Source of the DNA: Dimorphilus gyrociliatus
Lineage: Eukaryota > Annelida > Polychaeta > Dinophilidae
Assembly (NCBI GenBank): GCA_904063045.1
Contig: CAJFCJ010000009.1
Location: 848,942-912,941 of the forward strand
Direction of reading: 5' to 3'
Length of the DNA stretch: 64,000 nt
In this document: one piece after another, positions 1-14,600 of the stretch
Layout: each line of letters starts with the position of its first letter
How positions within the stretch are numbered: the first letter of the stretch is position 1
The notes under the pieces: generated by a model
The model's database searches: none
Told to the model about the DNA's origin: nothing
The model's input: only the letters and a program-made list of their open reading frames with translations
Made by a program: the position numbers and the translations under genes

Positions 1-1756
1 AGAACTTTTTGTTCATTTAATTTAACTCCTCCTTGTCGAATGATTCTGTCAGCGTCCTCTATTTTGTTGAAGAAAAACTAGTTATTTCTATTTTAAAAAG
101 AAATTACAATATTTACTATTTCTTTTAAAGCATTTTGCGGCCATACAAATATCAGACAACTTCATTCCATTCTCAAATTGAATTTGTGTTGTAGAAGCAT
201 TCTTAAATAGATTCTGTAATTCAGTACCATCTAAGTCTCCTATCATTTTAGCAACGTCTTCATTTTTGCCAAAGAGAATTGCAGAATATTTTTCTGCTAT
301 CTCTACTCCCACCTCTAATAATTTTAATATTATAAGAAACACATTAAAAGACAAATGATCTTCATTTACCTCCGTGAACTAATTTCACTACCTCTACTGC
401 AAGTTTTTTCTGAGCCATTCGTTCGGATGGATTTTCCTATGTTTTAAAATAGTAACAAACAAGATAAATATGAAGTATTAACCCGGATTGTAAAATGTAC
501 TAACAAGATGTAAATTTATAAGTTTCTTTATGGAATCTATAGGTAAAAAAGTAAATAATGATAACATTCTTTCCATATCATCGTCAGGGAGGTTGATAAA
601 AAACTTCAAAAATAGTAAAAATAACTTTAAAGAGCAATATCATTATTTTTCCTTATTAATTACAAACTTGATATAACTCGTATGCGGAGGTTTGAATGCC
701 GTCTAACCATACTGAATTTCCAGCACTCTTTCCCAATTTGGCGCCACTCGAATCTGTAATTAGTGGGACAGTTAATCCAAAAACAGTATCTTTTTTAACT
801 CTTTGGATGAACTCGTATCCAGAAACGATATTTCCAGTTTGATCATTTCCTCCAATTTGAATATAGCAATTATATTTGTTCATTAAATGAAACCAATCGT
901 AAGACTGGAATATTTGATAAGTGAACTCGCATAGACTGAGACCTTGCTCTCCCTTTAATCGAGTTTGGACTCTATGGAAAACATACTATAGTTACTTAAG
1001 ATTGTTAATAATATCATAAAATATAACGGACGTTTCTCTACTCAGGAGAGGACCCATTCTAAAATGCCTTCCGTATGTTGACAAAAATTCTACCAGATTT
1101 ATTTGGGAATACCAATCTTCATTATTGAGAATACTGAAATAATAGAGGGGTTTATATTAAAATGAAAATGTATCGCTTAACATACGTAAAAGATCCGGGA
1201 TTATCTTTTTGAAACATATCATCGAAATTCTTTTGTATTTTTTCAATTATCATTCTTATTGAGGACACATTTTCTCTTATATGAATTTTATCAATAGGAT
1301 TTCTTTCACTATTTTTTCCACTAGGGTCACCTATTTGTGCTGTAGCACCACCAATCTGTAAATAAATTATTGTTTGTCAGATGTTCATTGTTGTAATTTT
1401 AAGGATATTAACGAGGACAACAGCATTATGTCCAGCTCTTTGACAATGTAAGAGTGCAATTAACGGTAACAAATTCCCTATATGTAGACTACTTGCAGTT
1501 GGATCTATACCGAGATAGAAACACTGAGGGGATGAAAGTTTGGCCTCTAACTCATTCCTCCTGTAAGAGCATTATAGAAACGATTATTAGGGATTTTTTT
1601 GGTTACTTATTAGAGAGTCTTTACAAAGTATTAGGAAATATATTTTGCAGAATCCCTCTCTCTTGTAGATTTGATGTGTTTAAGCTGTACTGTCCATACT
1701 GTCTGGTGAGTTGGTTGTAATATTTAAAAACTTGCCTCCCGGTACGAATGAATGAC
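1..1756 (-). CDS. YARS2: Mitochondrial tyrosyl-tRNA synthetase, 3' end beyond the window
   Basis: Class I aminoacyl-tRNA synthetase that charges mitochondrial tRNA-Tyr. Read on the minus strand, short exons give, in order: the Rossmann entry [16 protein letters not shown] (HIGH-type motif, about 1410-1530), [15 protein letters not shown] (about 1340), [11 protein letters not shown] (about 850) and [12 protein letters not shown] (the KMSKS-type loop, about 715). The C-terminal part follows: the [11 protein letters not shown] helix near 400, and [18 protein letters not shown], an S4-like RNA-binding segment, in the exon at 1-58. The stop codon is outside the window. The upstream exon opens at 1756 after an acceptor. 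Its phase fits a start at 2166 (MMTRSRKRK) through an intron of about 370 nt, but that first exon is only inferred. It would lie 35 bp from the SCYL1 start on the other strand. The family assignment is firm; the N-terminus is not. Confidence 0.9.
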
Positions 1757-2200
1757 CTGTGAGCGATAACAGACAATAATTAGGGGAAAAGTACTTATTT
1801 TTCACTTTTGAAATTATGTTTCTTCCTAATGCATAATTTTTCAAATTGTATATTTTTTTAGAAGTTTTTTTATTTCAAGAAAGAACAACAAAATGAAGTT
1901 AAATAGTAGAAACGTAACAAAAAAAACTAAAATTAAGAAACTAACATTGTTTAATGAAAACTGGGGGGAAAAGATTCCAGAAGAGCCAGAATAACAATAA
2001 CATCCATTTCCCAATTGGATTAAAACTTCTAATTAGTTGTTTTATGTCAAATATATCGTTTCACAAAAGTTATTTGAAGTTTCACTTAATTGGCGATTGA
2101 CAAACTAAATACCAGTTTTGGCCGTACCAAAAACAATTACTTCCGTTTTCTGCTACGCGTCATCATATATAGTTTGTGAAATGATGAAAGATTATTGAAA

Positions 2201-5119
2201 ATGTGGTCGTTGTTCACAAGAGATCCTTTGAAAGAGTTTGCCTATGAAGTTGAACAGGAGCTTCCTGGTATAGAAAATCGAAGCGATTGGCAGTTTTGCC
2301 TGGGAAAACATAAGGTGCGTAATATCTTTATTTTAGAGTATTAAACGACATCTTTCGAATATTTTTAGACGACAGGAAGTCCAGTGACAATACTAAAATT
2401 TCCAATAGCCGAACGAAATGAGGCGCAAAAGAAGCGGGCCAAAAACTATTTTAAAACTCTTAAAACCATGAAACACCCTAATATTCTAACGTATATTGAT
2501 GGTATAGAGGTTTGTGTTTTCTTGAAAATTTCCTCTGCATTGTTTTAAAAACAATCTCTTATTATAGACTGAAAAAGAGATGCTTTTAGTAACTGAATAT
2601 TCCACACCTTTAAAAGTGTACCTTCAAGACGAAATTGAACGTGGACCTAGAAGAGAAATGGCAATATCCTGGGGATTACACCAGATATCTGTATGTACAC
2701 ATACTCGATCTTGATTGTTTTAAATACGTGATTTAACGATGAACAGAAAGGACTCTCATTTCTCAACAAAGATTGTAATCTTGTACACAATAACATATGT
2801 ATCTCATCAGTATTTGTTACTGAAAATGGGGAATGGAAACTAGCTGGATTCGAATATATTTACTCAGCAAAAGAAAACGTTGACTATGGTCCAAGGTTGT
2901 CAAGCTTAGCTGCGTACGAGCCTCCAGAAGGATTTTCAGGAGTAAGACCTCCGAAAGCCAAACTGTATGTAATTGAAATTATAGATGTTCGTTAATATTA
3001 CGAATATTTTTAACATCTTCCAGGGCTATTGATAGCTGGGGTTTGGGATGCCTAATTTGGGAATGTTATAATACACCCATAACCAGATCTAACCAGTTGA
3101 AAGATACTCATGAGGTTTGTCTATCCTTTGAAGACAATACAATATCGAATTATCCTCAATGTACAGTAATGAAAATTTGTCTTATTTTTAGATTCCTAAG
3201 TCATTGTTACCAGTTTATATAGAGCTGCTAAGCACAAACGTAAAAATCAGGCCCACATCATTAAAATTTATTGAATTGTGTAGAAAAAATAGATGTTACA
3301 TGGATAATAAGTTTGTGGATTGCATGCTCTTTTTGGAAGAAATTCAAGTAAGTATTTTTCAAGAGAATTAGTCATGAATTATTTTATCTTTCACTGTACT
3401 AATATACTCTTTCTTATTCTATTAAGATTAAAGAAGAGTTGGAAAAGAATAATTTCTTTTCAAGCCTCTCATCAGTTATAGATTCTTTTCCAAAAAGAGC
3501 CTGTACGAAAAGAATCTTACCTCAACTGCTGAACGCTTTTGATTTTAGTAATATAGGCTCTGCTATATTACCTCCTCTATTCAAAATAGGAGGATTATTA
3601 GAGACAGAGGATTATCAGAAATATATTGTTCCATGTATTGTCAAGCTGTTTTCATCCACAGGTTTATTTCATCTTATACCTTGAATATTTGTTTTGTTAA
3701 AAGTTTTTTATTATTTACAGATAGAGCAACTCGAGTGAAACTATTACAGGAAATGGAGACATTTTGCCAACACTTATCAGCTGATATAGTTAACTCAAAA
3801 ATCTTTCCTAATGTTGTTAATGGTTTTGTAGATACAAATCCAGTTGTTAGGGAAAATACTATCAAAGCAATGATTCATTTATCTCCTAAACTTAACTATA
3901 AAAACCTTAATGAAGAGCTCATGAAACATTTTGCTCGCTTGCAAAGTAAGGATGACCAGGGTGGTATTCGTACTAATACAACAGTCTGTCTTGGAAAAAT
4001 TGCTTGTCATCTTGATCCGAGAAATCGACAAAAGATTCTAATTTCTGCTTATACAAGAGCATTAAAAGATCCATTTCCTCCAGCAAGGCAAGCTGGAGTT
4101 TTGGCCATAGCTGCAAGTCATCATTTATTTACTCTAGCTGAAAGTGCTCATCGTTTACTTCCCTGTCTATCGCCTTTAACTTTAGACCTTGATAAAAATG
4201 TAAGAGACCAAGCTTTCCGCGCCATGAAATGTTTTCTAGGCAAATTGGAAAAAGTATCCGAGGATCCAGATTCTATAACAGAAATGGAAAAAGACGTCAA
4301 TGTTGGAGGTGTTACTAGAGGTTCTTCTGCTGCTGCTTCTTGGGCCGGTTGGGCTGTCAGTGGAATGTCCACATTAACACATAAACTTTATAAAAACAAT
4401 AAAGATCGAACTCCTCCGAAGAAGACGACGGTTAATAAACCCAAGTCACCAGAGGCCTCTAGACAACCTGACAACACTTCTGAAACCAGAACTGAAACTA
4501 CGACACCAGAGAATGTAAGCGATGATGAAAGCGAGTGTGGATGGGATAAGGTAGAAAATTGGGGAAATATGAATGACAGTACAGAGGACACTGAAAATAC
4601 TAACTCAAAGGACGGATGGGACGATGAAGAATGGGGAGATATGGATGAAACTGCTAATGATGGTAACGATTCTTTCGTAGAAACAGAGGGAAATCATAAT
4701 ACAGTTTCTTCATATAACTGGGGACAAGACGTTAATAATGATGATTTCTTCAACTCCCTTGTCTCCAAAGATAAAGTCAGTTACTTTATGCTTTAGTATA
4801 TATCAAAGAAACTAATCTGTATAATATTTTAGCCAAAAAAGACCTTATCAAAGTCAACTCCAGCAACTAATACAGAGAAAACTTCATGGGAAAGCAACTC
4901 TTGGGATACCGAGAATTGGGACCCAATTGAAGAACCTCGTAAGTTGAATTGAACTGAATAAGATTTGAAACTCGACTAAATATTTTCCTAATAGCTGCAG
5001 ATGACCATAAAAAGAAAATGATAGAAAAACAAGCCGAGAGGAAGAGGCAGATTGAACAAAAAAGAGCAGCTAGGCAGGCATCCGGTGCAATGAAATTGGG
5101 CAGCAAAAAATTGACATAG
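2201..5119 (+). CDS. SCYL1: SCYL1-type pseudokinase with HEAT repeats, Golgi/COPI traffic
   Basis: N-terminal kinase-like protein; the family binds COPI coats and acts in Golgi-ER traffic. The start at 2201 gives MWSLFTRDPLKEF, the usual SCYL1 opening. The kinase fold follows (TGSPVTIL; MKHPNILTYIDGIE), but catalytic motifs are degraded: the HRD loop reads LVHNNICIS and the DFG position reads AGFEY, so it is a pseudokinase. HEAT repeats occupy about 3430-4270 (FSSTDRATRVKLLQEME, SPKLNYKNLNEELMKHFA). An acidic, Trp-rich linker (WDKVENW, WDDEEWGDM) leads to a basic coiled tail ending AMKLGSKKLT. In the family this C-terminal dibasic motif contacts COPI. Introns are mostly about 55 nt. It ends 40 bp from the oppositely oriented gene at 5160. 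Confidence 0.93.
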
Positions 5120-5159
5120 GATATATCATTTGTTTCTGATATAATTAAAAACTTCTGAT

Positions 5160-5859
5160 TTATTTCGAACTATTACAACGTTTTTCAAGCTCTTTTATCT
5201 TTTTATCTACTTCACACATAACTTGATCTTTATTGGCTCGAAAGAATATGTTTGATTCTTTTTTATATACTTTGGCGTCCTTCTTCAGAGTGCTCAACTC
5301 AAACCTTAAAACCTATGGAAAGTGGTACATACTTTGTAATACAAATGGTATTTTAAAAAGTTTAATGACCTTAGTATCTTCCAAATCCCTTGCCTCTTCT
5401 ACTTTTTCCATAGCGTTTTTCTGAAATTTCCACTGTATCCGAAATTTTTTCCTCTGGTTTAGCTTCAAGCTCAAAGACTTCTTTATTTAATAGCTTCGTC
5501 TGATCTTGCAGAATGCGAATTATATCTATCGATAAAAAATACTTATTATCATTAAATAACCGTTAAAGAAAAAAATATATACAATCCCTGGAATCCTTTT
5601 TTTGATCAATTAATTTAGATAGCCGTAGTGCAGTTTGTTCTGGAGGTTCTATTTGGTCTCCAGTAGTGTTAAAGTAATTTTTGCGAAATTCTTCGTCTTC
5701 GTTCCTCTGTAGTCGTTGATAGAATTATGGGTCAATAAGTTAGTTATCTCTAAAATCTCTTACATTTTGTATTTCTTTAATCTCTATCAACAGACGAGAT
5801 ATTTTTTGCATATAATATTCCCTTTCCGTTGCAGCTTCAATTTGTACTTCAGTAGACAT
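5160..5859 (-). CDS. Unrecognised coiled-coil protein, about 160 aa
   Basis: Four minus-strand exons join in frame from MSTEVQIEAATEREYY (start 5859) to ELEKRCNSSK and a stop at 5160. The phases match: IKEIQN joins RNEDEEFRKNYFN, then DSRDYIIRILQDQTKLL, then EISEKRYGKVLRFELSTLKK. The product is charged and helical throughout, with a predicted coiled coil and no signal peptide or membrane segment. I do not recognise the family. Small kinetochore, ciliary or tethering coiled-coil proteins look like this, but no diagnostic motif is visible. Donor and acceptor sites are canonical and the frame stays open through four exons, so the gene itself is likely real. It is tail-to-tail with SCYL1, 40 bp away. 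Confidence 0.6.
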
Positions 5860-6422
5860 AACAGTGAAAATTAATGTCAACCTTAACTGGAATAAATAAG
5901 TACATTCAATATTTGGAGAGGCGTTAGCAGTAATCTTTTTTAAGTCACGTTCGCTTTGAACAATCTCTCATTTCAACAAGATCATTAAAATCGAAAACAA
6001 GAATGTAATTTTTTCAAACTCAGGCTCAGAAATTAATATAAAGTAGTATATAAGCGATTGTTGAATGGATAAAATACCATCTTCAGATATATAACAGATC
6101 ACATAGAAGTTTAAGAAATTAATTACAGACCTTTTAAGTCCGTTACGAAACTTCCTTTGCATTACGGACTGGCTAAATTCCGCGTGTAATTATAGAGGGC
6201 TGTCGTGTTAGACTTAAATGTGTTAAGTGTGATTTTGATGTACTGAAAATCAACATTTTTTTGAAAATTACAATTTTTTTATTTTTTCAAAGCTTTTTTT
6301 AAGGGCACAAATTGCTAGAGCAATTCTCAGACAAAATACCCTAGGCAAAAGTTTAACTTATGTTGCAACAGGGTGTCCGACTTTATCTGCCACTAAATTA
6401 AACTAACAGGATTATAGTTATG
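5860..6422. other. Intergenic, no supported gene
   Basis: AT-rich spacer between the coiled-coil gene and the PSMC4 stop. A 64-codon minus-strand ORF (5968-6162) is hydrophobic and matches nothing I know. I see no RNA gene or repeat here. Confidence 0.5.
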
Positions 6423-8021
<1,599 letters not shown>

Positions 8022-8641
8022 AACTTCAGAGTGTAAGCCGACTTGTTTTCAGGTAGCCACTCTAACTAAAAATAGTCGAAGTAAATTTGAAAAAATAAAT
8101 GAATATCGATTTAATTGAAATTATTTATTCTTTATTATATGATGGACTTATTTAGCGAATAATAAATTTATGTTTGTAATAGACTTGTGAATTATCACCA
8201 GTTTTTACGAATCAACGGTTATTATATTGTCGCTCGCTGGCTCTTTAACATTTTTCAGAATGTCTGGGTAAGTTTTGACAAAATACAATTTTGAGTCATA
8301 GACGTTTGAAGCCTCTGTGTTTTTTTCCCTTCGTTTGTTATCTATATTGCATCTTTCCGAGTTGTTTTGGAGCAAAACAACATTTATGGAATCAAGCATT
8401 ATTTTCAAATTCATATATCTAATTCGTGCATTTGAAAAATTTTAAGCTGTAGTCTATAATCACATAGTGAAATGAAATTTGTAATATGAAATTATAAACA
8501 ATAAATTACTCTATTACGGGCCTATATAGCATCGTGCCTACCAGTATCAAAAACGGCCTATATATAATGATATAAATACACATAAACATTGTTTTTTTTG
8601 TCATTCATCTTGTTCATTTTATATTTATTCGATTACAAATC
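8022..8641. other. Head-to-head intergenic region, PSMC4 / CDK5RAP2
   Basis: About 620 bp between two divergent start codons, so it should hold promoters for both genes. A 69-codon minus-strand ORF at 8205-8414 follows a stop codon closely and has no recognisable domain. No TATA or repeat element stands out. Confidence 0.5.
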
Positions 8642-11600
8642 ATGAGAAAGAGGCTGTTAGAAAGAAGATATTCATCTCCACTCCCAGATTTGTAGTATGT
8701 TGTTTCATGTAATATTAATAATGAACTAATGAAATTAGGAAATTTACGTCATTTCTTCAAGATATCTATTCCGCCATTTTTGTTTGTACTTATCAAAGCA
8801 AGGACTAGAGTTATCAATAGAACCAATTGGGTACAGCATTCATACAATAAAGAGGCTGTGGTTGATAAACTTGCACTTTATAATGACGCATGATTTAAGC
8901 CTGTAAATATAATATTCTATTTGTGCTGTCTTTTAGTTGCCTTCAGGCGGAAAACCTTCGTAATGTAAATCTTTTCTTGACTTATAATCACTTGAAATCT
9001 TTCGAGATCTATAATTTCAATTCCAAAATAAAGGAATCTCAGCTCATATTACTTTTGAAGGGTAACTATTTATACAAAATTTATAATTTAAGAACTCGCT
9101 AAGAAATTGTAGTTATAATTCATCCATAAGTTAAATTTACTGAAAAAATAATGTATTTCTATTCTAAAGTACTTATTGATTCTCCCCTTGCTTGCCCGTG
9201 TGTATTTACAATATTTCATACAATGTAATCCAAGACTTTAAGCAAGCTTTAAATTAGTAACAGTAATGCCGTATATTGCAAACTAGAAAGGAAGGTTTCT
9301 TATTGTAAATATTTTGTTCATTAAGTTTGCTAAGGAATTTAGAAAAATGCAGGTAGCAAACTCAAGGAAACTACAGTTTAGTGGGAAAAAATGAACTGCT
9401 ACATATGATATGCGAAAATAAGTTCCTTCTATCTTCAAATATCGTTCGGTTCATGTTAAAGATTACTGGGCTTGAAAGTTTTAATTATTTGGTAGGCTAA
9501 TGTATCGATTTCATTTTGAAAATGGCCTCTAAAAGGATTAAGAATAGTCTTTTGTTGGTTTTTGACTGTTTATTACTTTCAAGATTTCGTTTTATTTTAT
9601 ATTTTAAAGTACCTTAATGTAAATTTTTTTTCAGTGCAAGTCCGGGACAAATGGCAGAAGTTAGCTTGACTAGTCCGCCTGGAACCCACATAGAATTTAG
9701 TGATGGCTCAATGCCTTGTAAGCATTTTTTTTCTATAAAAAAGAATCATGTGCTTCATATTTTCATAACTGTAATTTTATCTGTTCTTGCTACACAATGA
9801 AATTCATATATATAGTATATTAATTTATGAAAAATTCATGTATATATTTTTAACATAAAAAATCTCAGTGGTTATGAAAACTGCAAGTGGAAGAATGTCT
9901 CCAGTCAGGACTATGACAATGAAGGAGTATGACCAGGTTTGTTTACAAAAGAAAATATTTGTTGCTTCTAGTATATTAGTTAAGAACGCCTGAGTGTTGT
10001 GTGTGACAGGCTAGTTGCAGCTGCCCCCGTGTTCATACTGCACGATTTTCACTCCATCTGATTTATTTGCACCAGGTATTTCTAGTTTTCAGTAACCTAT
10101 TGTTCGTTTCTTAACCAAATTTTTTTTATTTAACCATTTTTGGTGGATGATGTTTTTTACTATTGCCAATCAATAAACACACCCTTGTTGTAATAAGAGT
10201 AGTTTTGAAATCTACAATGATAATCTTCGCCTTATGAGTTAATGAAGTTCTTTTCATATATTTGTTTGGTAAATAGATTTCTTTGTATAAAAAGAGAATT
10301 TTTAGAGTGCAGAAAAATGGGTTTGATTTTTTTTAATATAATTTATGTTGTTTTCTCTTGTGTATGGGAATAGGCAAACTACTTTTATTCATTGCATGTA
10401 ATAACTTTTAGAATTTTTGTAATACGAACATTTTTTTAGTATTATGTTATTTTTTTTTAAACAGCAACTAGCTGAACTGAAAAAAGAAAATTTTAACTTA
10501 AAACTACGAATCTATTTTCTGGAGCAGAATAGTAAGAAAGGTGGCGTGCTAGATTCAGAGCGTGAGATTATTGACATCAAAGTTGAAAATGAAAGCTTAA
10601 AAAAAGAGATACAAGATAAAACAGAGATTTTAAAAAGAGCTAGCTCAGCAATTGATACTATTTCGGCACAACATCAAAATGAAATAACAGAAATCAAAGA
10701 AAAATTCTCACATGCTGAAAGAAAAGTTGAAGTTTTAGAAAGAGAAAATAGAAAATTAAATGGAGAGTTGAAAGATTCTTTAACGTCTTTAGATGATAAA
10801 GATAATCAACTTAAAGAATCCTTTAGAGAGATGAGTGACTTAAAGTCTATCTTGGTCACAAAAAGTGAATTTATTGAGAAACTTGAAGAGCAGCTACAAT
10901 CGAATGGTAATAATAACAATAAACTTGACGAAGCCAGTTTTAAATCAAAAATTGAAAAACGAAATACTATTATTCAAGAATTAACAAAGCAACTACGGGT
11001 TGACAAGAAGGAATTGGAGAAGAAGGAGAACGAAATCAAAGTAGTTTTTTGTTTCTTGTTTAATCATAATACTCTTAAACTATTTAAATGATTCTTTTGT
11101 TAGGAGTGTAATGAGAAAATAGAAGAGCTAAAGTCTAATTATGAGAATAAAGTCAATATGGGAGAGAGACGGGAACAAATTTTACAAGTACGTGTTTTGT
11201 TTAATGATTGCTGTGTTGAGAGTGTACACTTTAGTTTCTTATCTTTATTCTCAAAATACTTAAGCTTCCCAAAGAAAGAAAATACTGTTATATAAGCTCT
11301 ATAAAACCTGTTTACTTTTTTTGCTCAATAATTTCAGAGAAATTAAGTACAAAAGAACTTAATTTCTTGTTTGGCAGTCTTTAGATAAAATTAAGTTTTT
11401 TCCTGTTTTCTGTTTTCTTCACTAACAAATTTCTTTCCCCTGTTTTTGCATAAACTTAACAGACGGATGAATTAAATGGTAAACAGAACTTACTGGATGA
11501 TTCAAATAAAACAATCAGCTCGAGGGATCATCAGATTGAAGAGTTTAGTAAGAATTTAGTGCAAAAAAATCGTCAACTGGACAGCATTGATAACGACGGC

Positions 11601-14600
11601 CTTATAAGCAATCTACGCGAGGAGATCGAGAGCCTTCGCTCAGACTCGGAGAAACAACATGAAAATTATACAAAATCCGTTGAAGAATTGACAACTGAGT
11701 TGAAAGCGGTTAAGAATGAATTAGAGCAACGAGATGTAGATATCTGTAGGGCCAACGAAATCTTAGCTGAGACTGAGCAAGCTATGGATTGTCTTCGAAT
11801 TCAAACAACCAGAGCAGATAGAGAGAGGGTTAATGCTGAAGCCCAATTAGAACAATTAAGGAAAGAGCTTGACAGTTTAAGAGCAGAAAATGAAAATCAA
11901 TTAGCCGAACACGAGGCAATTGTTCAAAATTTAAAAGCCTCTTTACACCATAAGCAAAAAGAGTTTCAAGAGGATGATAACTACGTGAAGCAATTAGAAA
12001 ATGGAGAAAAATCAGTTAACTTGATTGAGAATTTAAAGAGGCAGCATTTAAAAGCAATAAATGAACTCCGACGGGCTAGCTTTGAGAAAGACGAAGAATC
12101 AAGACGACTTGTACACAAGTTAGAAGCCGAATTAGAAGAACTAAGAACTGAATTAAGCGACACTAGGACAGAAGTAAACAGAAAAGATTTGGAAATAGAA
12201 AAACTCGACAGAAGATCTAATTGGGTGGAAGAAAATAATCAAGAACAACTTGAAAAGCTTAGAGGTATTGTTAAGGAGAAAAACACACTTATTGACACGT
12301 TGGTTAAAGCTGCAGGAGAAAAAGAGGCAATATTAGATAGATTGAGAAAAGAGAGGGTAAATATGTAATTTATTTAATAGTTGTTTATTTTCTTGTTCAG
12401 CATATTTATTTTTTCCTTTTGCATTTGTATATTAAATACCAATTAAATTAACCGATAATCCTCTTGGTTCCTTATAGTATTGATCTGTTTACTTTGTTGC
12501 TTAGGTTGAAGGCATCGACAGTTTCGTTAGACGAGCTCAACAGTTATCTGAAAACTTAAAAACAGACCGTTTGGACGAAAGGTAAGTTTTAATTTTATTT
12601 TTGGCCATTTCATTTTACAAACATTGAATTTATACTAGATAAAAAGTGACCAAAGCTTATTAGACAATTAATATTTGTTAATTATTAAGGATACAAAGGC
12701 TGTAATTGCATAAATAATATAGGTAGCCATATGTCTCCGAGCAAAATTGGCACTTTTTTCCGACTTTGGGCATTGTTCACCATAGCGATAGTTTAAATGT
12801 GATGATAGAGAGTAGGGATAATCGGTGAAAAATCCATCGATTTTTTCATTTAAATATGCATCATATTCTCGCCGAATGTCATTTCCAAATAAGAAAGGGA
12901 CATGTTTGCTTTCAACTCGAAATGTATACACGTGCACCTTTAACTTCAAATCATGAGCTTCCTTAACTAGGCCAGTAGATTTAATTGTTCCATTCTTATA
13001 TCCTCCCCAATGAAAAATAAGATTTTTCCATAAACCAACGCCTTGTGCAAATTCCGCTGCTTCTCTAACAGTAGATGAGTCAAAATTTCGCCATGCTAAG
13101 TAAATGATGGGCATATCTGTTATTTTGTGTAAATTCTTGGCTGCTTCTTTATCGAAAGTTTGTATAAAGACTCGTTTACTTTTACTATCAAATCCATTAG
13201 TATAAAGTATATCCACTATCAATTGTTCGTAAGTCGTATTCTTTTCTTTAAATTGTGTTTTAAGTTGTTGTTTCTGCCATACTGGATATTTTAATTCAGG
13301 ATAGACACCAGTAGGTTTTTTTGAATTTTTCGCAACATTTAAAAATTCCTCCAGTGAACAGAGAGAATACTTAAAATTGTGAGACTGATCTCTATCAAGT
13401 CTGCTTTGTTTCACTTTCACCATTTTCAGTTCATCCCACGTAAAGTCTATAGAAAAGTAGTCTTCAGACATTGAAAATTCAGGCTCATCAAAGTCCATAT
13501 CGTGCTTTGTGATTCGATCTTTCAAGTCTTTTCTGGTACTAATATCAGTACTTGAATTCAATGAACAATCATGAGAACAGAATGGCACAAGATCTTTAGT
13601 GAGACATATATCACATTCAATAAAATCAGCTCCTTGGTTTATAGCTAATTCATATGCCGCAGTCGTATGTTCTGGCAATTCACCAGAGGCTCCTCTATGA
13701 GCAATTACCAAGGGCTTTTTAGAATCCAAATCAGAACTGCCCATTGAATTAATAATCGATAGTATAATTAATAAAAAACTACTTAGTACTCTCATCTTGA
13801 TGAAGGAATCGGTTGTCTGGATTCGTCTGCGTTAAGTAGCAAATAATGTAAATTAGGGTAAGCTGTTCAATACTTAAATTTTAGGGAAAGTTAGTGTTTT
13901 TATTTCGTATAAAAAAAACTTTCGCTAAATTTCAATTACCGTGGTACAAACGATCAAGTTATCGAGCTGCAGTTGTCAACTGTTTTTTTTTTTGGAGAAT
14001 GGAACAGTTAGCGATGATTACACACGATATCTGTAATGGGTAAAGCATTATTTCTAATTTTATATAATTAATATATTAACGATATGGCGTGGGTTATAAT
14101 AACTTAATTATATTGTATTCGACTATTATAGCATATCTAATCCCTATCCAGCTTTGTCAGTCTATAGGCGTATGTTTCCAATATAGGAAAAATGCAAATT
14201 TATCTTGTATATATTTATTTTTTTTTGAAAAACTTTTTATACGTATTAGAAATATGATAGTCCACAGTTAATATTAAATTTTTTACTTGTTTGAATTTCC
14301 GGATTCAGTTGAATTTTTCGAATGGCTATGGAAGGAAATAGTATAAAATATCTCTGATAACAAAAATAAACAAATGTTTGCTTTTTAATTTTGAAATTAT
14401 AATTTTATTCATACTTTCATATTTTAATTTTTTTAATGTATACCTATTTGGGGTGTCAGCAGAATAATGTAAATTACTCTTTCTTACTCCTAAATGTACG
14501 AAAGAGTGCGTTTCGCTAGTTGTAGCCTATGTAGAATTTATTTTTCTCCATCGAAATATTTTTATAGTTCGATTATCTTATCTATTTTATATAGATCGTG

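Noticed and set aside
59-116. 39-nt intron at the YARS2 3' end
   Set aside because: The acceptor at 78 puts the next exon out of frame; the acceptor at 59 keeps the S4 segment in frame and gives a 58-nt intron.
5968-6162. 64-codon hydrophobic minus-strand ORF
   Set aside because: Phe/Ile/Leu-rich as expected from AT-rich random sequence; no acceptable splice joins to a recognisable product.
8205-8414. 69-codon minus-strand ORF upstream of PSMC4
   Set aside because: Preceded closely by a stop in frame, no domain, no splice partner; length is not unusual by chance in AT-rich sequence.
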